Source: Saccharum officinarum (taxonomy: Eukaryota; Streptophyta; Magnoliopsida; Poales; Poaceae). From it: a stretch of DNA of 64,000 nt. Location of the stretch: positions 88,389,489-88,453,488 of the forward strand of contig CM036162.1 of the NCBI GenBank assembly GCA_020631735.1. The letters are read 5' to 3'. Below, piece by piece: positions 52,280 through 62,793 of the stretch. Each line of letters opens with the position of its first letter. The first letter of the stretch is position 1. Position numbers and translations under genes: made by a program. The notes beneath the pieces were generated by a model. That model searched no databases. It worked only from the letters and a program-made list of their open reading frames with translations, and was not told the origin of the DNA.

Positions 52280-53324
52280 CTGCAACAAGTGGGAACAAAG
52301 CCCTGAGTACGAGAAGGTACTCAGCTAGACTTACCCGACAGAACCGAAAATAAAAGACACCAAGGATCATGACAGGCTTTATGGTAGGGTAGCTGACTCA
52401 TTTGCAAAAAGGCATTTTTAGCATTTAAAGAATCTTTTCCAGAAGCTTGCATCAAGTTAAATCTTTATTAACCTATCAACTACATTTGCACCTGTATTAG
52501 AGTAATATGTAATTAAACAGGTAAGGATAACCAATGATCATTAACAACTTTCATCATGTCATATTCCATATAACTGTCCGAGTGTTCCATCAAGATTACT
52601 ACGATGAAGTAACTCAAGTCAAGTGCTCACTATCCAGTGAACGATGGCGATTCGAATCGATTATTAACCAGCTGGTAATTTATTCCTCACATAAACCTCA
52701 CTCACCCGCTAAAGTGAGGTATTGGTCACCGAGTCAACCATTCAGGTAAAGTCTCGAGCTTGCCAGGAACCACATGTACCCGGGGGCCGCCCGACTGCTC
52801 TTTGGCCTTATCATCGCGCCCCCGTATCCTGCCACTACTGCTCTGGTATAGTGCATTGCGGGCAATCCATTCGGCCCGAATAATCTCCCAGCTTCGCGGT
52901 CGAAAGGTACATTATTCGGCCAGCTAAATGTAAGGCATGCGTTCAACATGACTCGAGGCCCAACAACGGTCGGTCCTTAATCGACACAGACGGAAAATAC
53001 TACAGTCTGAAACCCTACAAGTTTCCGTCCGGTCTCAATTTCACATTAACACTTAGTTATTCTACGATGACATACTTACTCAAGCAAATCTAGGTAACCA
53101 CCTATAGCTCGCAGGTGACAGGGAATCACCCGACTTCTACCGGTCTAAGCAAGCTAAGCATTTCTTGACTGCGAACACCAAGGTAACAAGGATATGGTAG
53201 AACAGGGTAAACAAGGTATAATGCAGCAACGGTCACAAACAACTCCTAAACGTAATCCATCAGTTAAAGTAAAGCATTAATAAAATATTTACAAACCGGG
53301 AGAGAAAAATGCTCCGGGGCTTGC

Positions 53325-53471
53325 CTCTCTCGAAAGAGCTCGAACGGTGGTCTGGGCACTCTGGAAGATCTTCACCGACCTCCTCGTCGGCTTCGGGCAC
53401 CTCCTGCTCTTGCACCTCGGGCTGCTCTTTCGGCTCCTCGTGAACTACTACCGAAGTTACTTCTTGCGATC
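53325..53471 (-). CDS. LTR ORF exon b (acidic), chromovirus #2
   Basis: 147 bp between CATCATACAG and AGAG|GCAAGC. The peptide starts SQEVTSVVVHEEPKEQ and ends SSSFER. Glu/Asp-rich composition, the PEC-DH motif and SSFER are shared with #1. The only net length change is one codon. An intron of 1045 bp (GC-AG) would join it to exon c in phase 1. It lies inside the LTR, so both LTRs of a complete element would carry it. Confidence 0.5.
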
Positions 53472-55817
53472 CTGTATGATGCAAACGTATAAATGCTCAT
53501 GCCTAGGTGCATTGCAGATATGACATGTAATGATCATGATGAATGAAATGTAGATGAACATGTTTACTTTATTGCATAAAGTAGGAATACAACTCTTCTA
53601 CAAGGTAGTCAACATCATCCGGGAACATGTACTCGTATACTATGACCAACATTCTTTACCATGTCAAGTCACCACAGAAATCTAAGATGCTTCAAAGATA
53701 CATCAAAGTAAATCTTATTAACTAATCTTGTATTAACAAGGTTAATTAAACCCTGATTGCAACTAGGTTTGAACAGCAACACCTATTTTGGTAGCACAGA
53801 AAAATCTGATAAAAATACAGTAGCCTACTATCATCAAATCTAGCATGCCACAAAAATTTCATTGCATTTGGATTACTAGAACTGCCTACACAAAAATAAC
53901 AAGCTAGGGCCTAAAAATGAGCATAAAAATACTTTATACTATGAAAAGTATCAAACAACAGATTTAACATTTTTTCTACATTCTACACAATAAACAATCA
54001 CTATAGAAAAATTATTACATGCATGTTTTATTTATATTTTTCTCTCTATAAAAAATAACAATTATTAACAATATTAAACACTTGTACTACACATAAAAAA
54101 TTTTCTACAGAACATGCATGGTATATATTTTTTCTAGAAAGTACATCACAAAAGAAAATTATTGCAAGTGGAACCATATTTTTCTGAGCTTTCTATGCTT
54201 TAATACATATTTCTCAAGAAAACAGCAATAATAAGAATTAAATAATCCTACACAGAAAAGTATCACAAAACTAACATGCAACATTTTTAAACTGTAGATC
54301 TACTCATGAGAAACACTACAAAATTTGTTTCACAATTTTTGGAGCTAAAATGAGCAAGTTATAGATTTTAGAAACCCTTTTAACAATTTCTGAAAATCAT
54401 TTTCAGAAATCCTTTTAACATCAGCCACTGAAAATGTTAGATGCACCCGGTGCTGTGTACACGCGAGCGCACACTGAGACTGACAGGTGGACCCATGACC
54501 CCACGGGTCAGTCACCCAGAGGCGAGGAGGCGCTGACCGCGCGGTTCTCGCCGCTGGTGAGCTCGCGAGCGGTGAGGTCACCACCATCGTGATCCCCATG
54601 CCAAGGCGGTCACGTTGGTGCAAACGGCAAGACCGGAGGAGTTCGGGAATAGTCTCGCCGTCGCCAATGACGGAGCGGCGGCGCGGGTGGTCGCCGGCCG
54701 GCCATCCCCGACCATGCCACGGTCACCGGAAGGGTGCTCGAGAACCGGTGAGTCATGGCAAACAAGATGCGCGTGCTAGTAGGGAAAAAGGTGGAGTGGA
54801 GGGGAGCGGTCCACGGAGCGGAAAGCTCCGGCGAGCTCGGCCGAAACTCCGGTGAGCGATTCCCGTGGATGGGAGGCTTACCACGCGCGGCTGAGGTGAG
54901 CGCGGGCTGCGCCAGAGAGAGGAGAAGCCCGAGGCAAGATGGAGCGGCTCGCGGTGAGACGGAACGGCCGGAACGTCGTCTCCGGTGATGGCGTGCGCGG
55001 TGGCGGAGGCGGGACTGCGGTCGGTGCGTGCGGGAGAGAGCAAAGCGAAAGGAGGGGGAAGAGGAAGGGCGAGGCGCTACGGGCGGTTTGTAGTGGCGAG
55101 CGCGCGCTGGTGGGGCGACCGGGGCGCCATCTGGCCGGCGTCGCCGGCATGCGGTCGACACGCGGCGGACGCGGCCTGCCGCGGTCGGGACAGCGCAGCG
55201 GGCGGGAGAAGGAGACGGCCGCGCGGCGTGGGCCGGGCCACGGTGCTGCGCGGGCGCGCGAGCGCGGGGAGAAGACCGGGCCGCTTTGGCCAGCGGGCCG
55301 AAAGGGAAGCGGCGGCCCGATAAGGTAAGAAAATTGTTTTTCCTTTAATAAATAAATTTCTAGATTTTATAATTTGATTCAAATTCAAATTTTGAAGATG
55401 AAAAAGGCATTTTCACAAGTTGCCCCCAAAACAAAAGTTGTTCAAAATTTAATTCTCTACAACTTTCATTTAGGGCACTTTTCACAATTCTAAACAGATT
55501 TTGAATTAGTGATTTAAAGTCCAAATTTTAAATAAAACTCATTTTTCTGGAATATTTTTAAAAGCAAAATTTGTGGAGATTTTGAATACAAAAATTGCTC
55601 CAAAAATCATGTTAATTAGTTCTAAGTCATTTAGAGTTATAGCCCAACAAATTTTACCACTCTTAGGTAGCAATTGCAATAATTTAGGGTTCAAACATAT
55701 GTTTCTCACAATTTAATTAATTCCAACTTATATTGCAATATGATGATGAACATGCATGAAATGCTAATAATCATGCTTTGGGATGTGAATGCATGCTTAA
55801 CACCCAGGGGTGTTACA

Positions 55818-57669
55818 AGATTGACATACAGAGAATACACTAGGTAAAGAATTACCATACCTAGATCCGCTAGGATCGACAATAGTCACGTTGGCAGATT
55901 TCTGCCCCTGTTGATTCTTCTTGCCCTTGCGGTTCTTGCACTTCTTGGCGAAGTGTCCAGTCTCACCGCACATGAAGCACACAACTTCATCCATGTTCAT
56001 CTTCTTCTTCTTCTTGAATTGAGTAGTCTAGACAACCTTTTGCTTGTTCTTGCCAGCATGCTACATCAGATTAGCACTGGACTATTCGGGTGCTTTTGGT
56101 GGAGCATCCTTTGCCCGAGCCTTCTCTTCAACATCAAGACCAGCCAACAAATCCTCAACGGAGATCTTCTGTCTTTTATGTTTCAGAGATGTGGCAAAGT
56201 TTCTCCAAGATGGAGGCAACTTGGCAATGATGCCACCCGCCACAAACTTATCAGGCAAAGCATGTCCGAGCTGTTCGAGTTTCCTCACAATAAGTTGGAA
56301 CTCATGAGCCTGTTCCACAACTGAACAGTTTTCAACCATTTTAAAGTCGTGGTACTTCTCCATCACATACAGCTCATGCCCAGCATCTGCAGCACCGAAC
56401 TTATGTTCAAGTGTCTCCCACAGTTCAGCAGCACTCTTGATGTTCATATAAACATCACACAGCTGGTCAGAGAGAATGCTAAAGATGCATCCGAAGAAAA
56501 TCGTCGTAGCCGCAGTAAACTCCTGCACCTCTTTCTCAGATCCGAGAGGTAGTGCGGGAGGATTACCCACGACCCAAAAAACACCCATAGCCGTGAGCCA
56601 CAACTGGGCCCTCGTCTGCCATCTCTTAAAGTTCACACCGGCAAACTTCTCCGGTTTCATCGCATCAGTATATCCCTTAGTCATCGCTAAATGCCTATCA
56701 GGTTTTTGGATTGTTGGAAATAAAAGCGATTTCGCGATGCATAGATTAATTCTGACAATCAGGAAAAGATCAACAATATGAAACATAGATATGTGATTGA
56801 ACACTAGCACTATGATCTGAGACAAAGTCACGCCATCTAGTGCTAGTAATAGAAAGGATGTAAGAATGAACAACAAAAGGAGAATAAACATCCTTACAGT
56901 GGCATCGTCGACGCGAAGAAAGAAGAAGACCGGCGATGGAGATCGGCGAACACCGGGCGTAGAGGGAAGAAGACGTCCAGCGAGCAGTCGCGACGGCGCT
57001 TCCAAAAACCTGATACGCTCCCTACCCCTTGCAGGGACGCGAGGAGACGTAGGCTTCGGAGCCTGCTCTCCCGGCACCGATGGCACGTAGGCGACGGGAT
57101 GGGGAAGACGGCGGCAGCGCAGCACTGTGGTGAGGAAGAGATGAATCTCTCTCGTACTGAGGACGACGTCTCGCCCTATATTTATACACGCGTCGCAGCT
57201 AAGGAAAGTAATTAGCTGCTCAATCACAGCATTATGATAATTGACCTGCCGTTTGTGCACTTACCATAATACGAGAATAATTGCTTACCAAATAGGCAGC
57301 GCAATTTTCTCCATGCATGCAAAAAATAACGAGTGGCAAAAGAAAGCCACGCACCCGCAAGGCTCGGAGCGGGAAATCGCCGGACCATTCACGCGCATGT
57401 CGTGCGTGCGCGCCCATTGGCCCCGGCCTGGCCCCTGCACGCCCATTGGCCCCGGCCTGGCCCGACGAGTGCGCGTGTGGTTCTTCCTTTTTCTCTCCCC
57501 AATGACTTCAACAAGATAGAGATAGCTCAACTATTTAAGTTGGCCTCACTCCTCTTGAAATAGCAATGTGGGACTAAAGTCCCCCACCATTCCATATATA
57601 CATGCATGTGTGAGTGGGCCTTTGGGATTTATTTGGAATTGTTTGGCCCATGGCCCAAATCATCTAACA
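55818..57669 (-). mobile_element. Ty1/copia element C, 5' LTR and gag, interrupted by chromovirus #2
   Basis: The 5' LTR begins TGTTAGATGATTTGGG at 57669 (minus) and abuts SCPL exon 4 sequence. A TATA-like TATAAATATAGGG is at about 57172-57185. The 3' limit of the LTR is not clear. Gag follows and stops where the chromovirus LTR starts at 55817. The remainder should lie on the other side of #2, in or beyond the gap. The LTR differs from the Sirevirus LTRs, so it is another copia lineage. Confidence 0.7.
55820..56700 (-). pseudogene. Copia gag with CCHC zinc knuckle (element C)
   Basis: From about 56690 on minus: MTKGYTDAMKPEKFAGVNF, WQTRAQLWLTAMGVFWV, then LWETLEHKFGAADAG and FVAGGIIAKLPPSWRNFATS, the classical UBN2/copia gag layout. 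A stop and a lysine-rich stretch separate it from the knuckle CFMCGETGHFAKKC (about 55980-55940). Truncated after VDPSGS by the chromovirus insertion. Confidence 0.8.
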
Positions 57670-58050
57670 GGACCGCACCCATGGCGCCAATGCATGCCAC
57701 ACCATCTGAATGGTCAGAAATGCAGTGCCTGGTTATGTTGGCAAATGCCTCGTCCGACATCAACCAGGCTCCAGTAGTATTGAACTGCACCTTTGAAGTT
57801 CCTATCCGAGTCCAGATATGGATTTCCAACCTTGAAGGAAAAGGATATATATATTACCTTATTAGGAGTTTCAATTCGAATACATACAAATAGTCGATGA
57901 ATTTCCAACTTAATAAGCAAAAGAAAGGCATGTACAACTTACCATTGTTCCAAGCTTTCTTGTTTCTATTCAGCGTTTTGTTATCGCTATTTACACGGAA
58001 CGGGCCGAGTTCTTGCATTGCCCCGTAGCCAAGCGACGAGCATCCCGGCA
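57670..58050 (-). pseudogene. SCPL copy 3: fragment with exon 2 fused to exon 4
   Basis: On minus, exon 2 is 58050-57943 ([20 protein letters not shown]), followed by a 112-bp fused intron and exon 4 from 57830 to 57670, where copia LTR C cuts it. It shares with copy 1 the loss of exon 3 and the 2-bp deletion in exon 4, so it derives from the same broken ancestor. It lacks the copy 1 MITE and the long TA run. The first codon of exon 2 differs (acceptor ACAG then TG instead of GG). Confidence 0.85.
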
Positions 58051-58759
58051 CTGTAGTGGACGATTAATTACAAGGTTGAGCTTTGTTATAGTGCTTCCTC
58101 CCCTAGAAATTATTTACCCCTGCTATCAATTAAAAAATAATTAATCGTGTTTAAGGGCAGTTTAGTACTTTTCCTATCCGGTACACAATCTCTAACCCAA
58201 ATCCACGAACGGGAGGGAGTCGCTACCATGTGTAAAATTTCACTTACTTTAGATTGCATCTTATCTTTCTTTTGCAAGGCTGCAGATTAGATGCAAGTGC
58301 AATACGGCCAGCAAGAAAGATAGGCCAGCGCGGCACGGGCGCACGGCAACAGCGGCCCGGCAGGCGGCAGCAAGCATGGCAAGGCATCTGATAGTATGTA
58401 GGCATCGGAAGCAAGCAGTGGCAGCCCGGTTATGAAGGCTTCAAGCAGCAGAACAACTGAGTTCGGCAAGATGTTCACAGCCGCGGTGATAAACAACGGC
58501 CCCATGTCTAACTCCGGCGGCCGCGTGTGCGTCATGAACGGCAAGAACGGCGCTACCATCTCGTGTATATGTGTGACCCACGGCGAAGATCAAGCACAGC
58601 CGCACCCGCACTATCGTTTGGCAGCCCACCGGCAACTTCATCTGGACAACGAGTGCCCTACAGCCCGACGTGTCCGGCGGCAGCAAGCATCGCAGCCCGG
58701 AGGTTCCCTCAACGGCCCAGCAGTTTTGACAAGCTCACCGGCGTTTCAGAGAAGCAGCT
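58051..58759 (+). other. Inverted copy of the intron end and the unrecognised segment
   Basis: Reverse complement of 4919-5627 with very few differences (for example GGATAGG against GGAGAGG near 58170). It includes the 113-codon open frame (58435-58773, KASSSRTTEFGKMFTAAV). No function is recognised. Confidence 0.6.
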
Positions 58760-59257
58760 TGTCATATGTCTAAAGAGAGGCCCCCAACCAAGTATCAACG
58801 GGCCTAGCGAGGCCCAAAGGACGGCGTTGGCCAGCCTTGGCCAGTTGGCCGGTTCCAGCGCGCCCTACGGGGGTGCACACACCAGGAGGAGGGGCAGCCG
58901 CCGCCGGCGCCGTCATCGTCATCCACAAGAGATTAGATTAGATTAGGAAGATTACCATATTAGGAGTTTAGTTTGTTAGGAAAGAAGAATCAAATCTAAA
59001 GGATATTTCTCGTAGTTGCTTAGGATACAAGTCTTATAAGGACTACAAATACAAGGTCATATAATCAATCTAAACTAAGCAATAAAAGAGCAATTGCTCC
59101 TTCACCTACCTCTCTCCCTCTCTCTGCTGCCGCCTCCCTCTCTCTGCTGCCGCCTCCTCCTCTCCTGCGCCACCTCCCTCTCCCACGCCACCAGCCCTAG
59201 CCGCCGCCCCTCTGATCCCCATAGCCGCCAGCCACCTCCCCCAGGAGGACTCTTACA
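58760..59257 (+). repeat. 5' LTR of element E (right copy)
   Basis: Starts TGTCATATGTCTAAAG and ends GACTCTTACA. 498 bp, longer than the left 5' LTR because it keeps the roughly 70-bp CTAATATGG-type part. Confidence 0.75.
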
Positions 59258-59286
59258 CCTGGTATCTTAGAGACCAGTTCAATCTC

Positions 59287-61056
59287 ATGCGCGCTGCCAT
59301 GGATGCCAACAGAAACAATGGTGACTTCAAGGCCGCTTTTGACACGCTTGTTGCGGATCTCCACAAGCAATTTGGCGACATCAAGGAACAGTTCAGCACC
59401 ATCAATAACCGCTTAATGAACATCGAGCAACACAGTGGACCTGAGGAGAGCGTCGCCGCTATTGCCCGTGCCAAATGCACGCAAGCGCCAGGCCGCCGCT
59501 GGCAAACTGGAGGCTGACGCTAAGAAGGCTATGAAGGAAGCCGGTCGAGCCTCGTCAATGTCATCGGCAATCCCCGAGATTGTAGATGACCTAGAGGACA
59601 AGCTCTTCAACGACCTCCACAAGCCGGAGCCCCCAAGACAAACCTGCCTCCACCATACCCGTACCCGGGGACACAGGCAGGCTCCTTCCCCGTCCTGACA
59701 CCACACATCCACAAGCTCAACTTCCCCACGTACGATGGCAAGGAGGATCCATTGCCATGAATCAACCGATGCAAGCAATTCTTTAGGGGCCAAAAGACAC
59801 CAGAGACCGAACAAGTATGGTATGCATCTTATCATCTGACAGGTGGCGCATAGTAGTGGTGTGTGCACCTCACGTAGGACAAGACGGTGACGGACTGGGC
59901 GTACTTCGCTCGTTGCGCCAGTGAGCGCTTCGCCCCCCCCTACACAGCGCAACCCCCTAGGCGAGCTCGCGTCCCTGCGCAAGACCAACACCGTTGATGA
60001 CTACACGGAGTGATTCTTGGTGCACGTAGCTCGTGCCAGTCCCCTCGACGAGCACCAGCAAGTGAACATCTACACCGCCGGCCTCCTCGAGCCATTGAAG
60101 ATCGACGTCAAACTCCAGAACCCGCAGGACATGGAGATGGCCATGTCCCTCGCCAAGGTGTACGAGCGACAACTAGCGGTGATCTCCGACACCAACAAGA
60201 CACCGACCACCAAGTCGGCACTATGGTCCCTGCCTTTAAAGGCGCCTTCATCAACACTGCCAACCCCGACATCTACACCAGGTGCTCCACCAGCAGCTCC
60301 TCCGTGCCTGTTCAAGCATCTCACCACCAAGGAGATGACAGAACGTCACCGATCAGGGCTCTGCTTCAACTGCGATGAACCCTTCACCTGCGGCCACAAG
60401 TGCAAGCACCTCTTTGACATCATGGCCATCAACGACTGCGACAATGAAGATGCCGATAGTGGCCTCATGATGATGATCGACACCACACAGTCCGCCATCC
60501 GGGGCTGCCCTCTCATGTACCTCACAGGTGTTGTGTCTTGTAGGCGTCCACATACATCCTCGTCAACACGGGCGCGATGCATAACATCATCGACATCAAC
60601 GTCACCCACCTCATCGGCCTCCGCGAACAATGCACCGACACCACCATCCTCGTTGGCAACGGCAACGAGGTCCCGTGCCGGGCAGCATCGTTCAACATAC
60701 CACTCCGCATTGACGCGGAAGTCTTCTACATCGACGCACTCCTCCTCGACATCGGCAACGATATCGACATCATAGTGGGCACGCCATGGTTAGCAAGCCT
60801 CGGGCGCCTGACATGGGACTTCCCCACCATGGATCTCCAGTACCACTGTGGTGACCACCCGATCACCTTCACCACGGTGCACCCACGACATGCCCCGCCA
60901 ACCGTCCCTACCATGCTGGCTCCTCCGCTGATCCGAAGGGCACCTCAGGAAGCCACACCGGTCGACAACATCACGAACAGGGCAAACCGGGCTCGACGCC
61001 CCAACGCTCTCGACCACGTCTACAACACCAACATCGTCTTCGAGAATCTATGCTGA
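59287..61056 (+). pseudogene. gag-protease remnant of element E (right copy)
   Basis: Gag start RAAMDANRNNGDFKAAFDTL at 59287, shifts at about 59470 and 59640, gag core, then 60017-60775 with knuckle CFNCDEPFTCGHKCKHLF (Cys and His better kept than on the left). The protease at 60577-61056 has the catalytic triplet changed from DTG to NTG and retains DIIVGTPWLASLG. It is followed by the integrase-like WSIDQGQLCFDG and DLLQVLLQEVQHAWR (about 61127-61250). Confidence 0.7.
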
Positions 61057-61749
61057 GCCGTACTACAACAACGGGAGCTACGTCACATCGCCATGGCCAT
61101 CAACGATGGCACGGCCGCCCTAGCTTGGTCTATAGACCAGGGGCAGCTCTGCTTCGACGGTTGCCTCTACATCCCCGCCACTTCGTCACTTCTACCTGAT
61201 CTGCTACAGGTGTTGCTCCAGGAGGTCCAGCACGCATGGCGCTCCTAGCATTAGGCGCCCACCCACCACCGACGGTGGCCTAGCCCAATGCCGCCCCTAC
61301 AAACATCCTGCTGGAGCGTCCTTGGCCACAAGGGAGCACGGTGTCGTCCACCACGGTCATCTTCGTCGACAACTTGAGCCGTCAGCTCACCCGCATCGAC
61401 AACGTCTACATCGCCCTATGACCCGACTCCGACCTGCACCGTCTCTCACCAGGCAAGTTTGACATGGGCCACTTCATGTTCGGCACTATGTTGGACTTGA
61501 TGACAACGCCTTCGACACGCTCCAACGCCACAATCTAGCGCCGAGTTCCAGTCTACATCACCCCAAAATCGACAACCGCCTCCACAACTTCATAGCTCCA
61601 CCGCGAGATGCTCCACTTCACCATCGAGACCGCAGTCCCTCAACCCCTCCTCATGGCAGCACGTCGGGCGGCTAGAGGAAGGACGGATACCGGTGCACAC
61701 AACTATTACTTGTACGGCTACATTGGCAACCTCCTCTATTGCTTGGAGT

Positions 61750-62221
61750 TAGGCATGGGCGTTCGAGTTACTCGATTTTTTTCGGGTCGGATAATTCAGA
61801 ATTCGGGTAATGAAAATTGCTACCCGATATTCACCCAAAAAAACACTACCCGATAATTCGGGTTCGGGTATACCCGATGTACCCGAATTCACAGAAAAGA
61901 GCAAACTGCACAAAACTTTTATAGCAATTTTATACATAATTTCAGCAGCAATTTGTATAAAATTTCAACAGCAATTTGCAGAGAATAATATATATATTAG
62001 TGATAAGTTCAAGTGTTCAACTGAAAACACATCACAAACACAAAGACACAGACACATATTCGGGTAGTTTGGGTAGTTTGGGTACCGGGAGATATTACTC
62101 GAATTAACCAAACTTATTTCGGGTAATCAGAATTGCTATCCGAATTTAGGATCGAGTACCTCGGGTTTGGGTAATTCGGGTCCAGGTTCGGGTACGGTAA
62201 TGGGTATTTTGCCCAGGCTTA
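61750..62221. mobile_element. hAT-type element, inverted copy of 1472-1995
   Basis: CTTGGAGT at 61742-61749 and 62222-62229 is the same 8-bp target duplication. The start TAGGCATGGGCGTTCG and the TTCGGGTA-rich body agree with the left copy. Confidence 0.75.
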
Positions 62222-62396
62222 CTTGGAGTTTGTGCCCACGCGCACATGGGAGATTATCATCCTCACCGACCTAGTCTATGGTCAACTCTTCGCTTGCATC
62301 GAGGCCATCCTACCTAGGCAAGCCTTCCCGCCTAACGGCGTCAACGACTGGACATTGGTTTAGTGCGAGGACACGCTGAGTGGAGAAGGGGGGTGA

Positions 62397-62693
62397 TGTC
62401 ATACGCCCATTGAGAGGCCCCAACCAAGGATCAACGGGCCTAGCGAGGCCCAAAGGAGGGCGTTGGCCGGCTTTGGGCGGTTCTAGTGCGCCCTAGGGGG
62501 CCCCGCGTGCCAGGAGAAGGGGCACCGCCGGCGCCGCCATCATTGTCATCCGGAAGAGATTAGATTAGGAAGCATATTAGGAGTTTGGTTTGTTAAGAAA
62601 GGAGAATCCAATCTATAAAAATATCTCCTGCAGTTGCTTGGGATACAAGTCCTATAGGAACTATAAATATAGGGAGGATGTAATCAATCTAAT
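62397..62693 (+). repeat. Partial 3' LTR of element E (right copy)
   Basis: Starts TGTCATACGCCCATTGAG after the purine tract and runs to ATGTAATCAATCTAAT, where the N run begins. It equals 1297 down to about 995 on the left, so the inverted repeat may well continue inside the gap. Confidence 0.75.
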
Positions 62694-62793
62694 NNNNNNN
62701 NNNNNNNNNNNNNNNNNNNNNNNNNNNNNNNNNNNNNNNNNNNNNNNNNNNNNNNNNNNNNNNNNNNNNNNNNNNNNNNNNNNNNNNNNNNNN
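62694..62793. other. Assembly gap (100 N)
   Basis: 100 N between the element E LTR and Sirevirus gag-pol. The next contig need not be adjacent. Confidence 0.99.

Larger units (their letters stand above)
44657..55817 (-). mobile_element. Tekay/Del-like chromovirus #2 (Ty3/gypsy), 3' LTR cut by gap
   Basis: Same organisation as #1: 5' LTR 51856-55817 (3962 bp, starting TGTAACACCCCTGGG and ending GGTTCTGTTACA on minus), PBS-like TGGCATCAGAGTATGG, leader, H3-tail ORF, gag-pol with chromodomain, PPT (ATAAGGGGGAGGG, 45194 onward) and the first 537 bases of the 3' LTR up to the gap. It interrupts a copia element at 55818. The target duplication would be AGATT, but the other side is not in the window. 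It is dead, with many frameshifts in pol. Confidence 0.88.
51856..55817 (-). repeat. Full-length 5' LTR of chromovirus #2 (3962 bp)
   Basis: It contains both segments that are reciprocally missing from the two LTRs of #1, so it shows the undeleted layout: GC-rich block at about 54420-55320, AT-rich centre at 53640-54420 and the spliced-ORF exons at 53471-52218. The borders are TGTAACACCCC and GTTACA on minus. Confidence 0.85.
58760..62693 (+). mobile_element. Defective Ty3/gypsy-like element E (right, inverted copy)
   Basis: 5' LTR 58760-59257, PBS-like TGGTATCTTAGAG at 59260, gag-protease, integrase-like and unrecognised parts, nested hAT element, purine tract AGTGGAGAAGGGGGG and a 3' LTR from 62397 cut by the N run. 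Coding differences from the left copy are several percent, clearly more than in the flanking 58051-58759. Confidence 0.75.

Noticed and set aside
57241..57519. Plus-strand ORFs in copia LTR C
   Set aside because: They run antisense through an LTR promoter region and contain a short tandem duplication (CCCATTGGCCCCGGCCTGGC); nothing supports coding.
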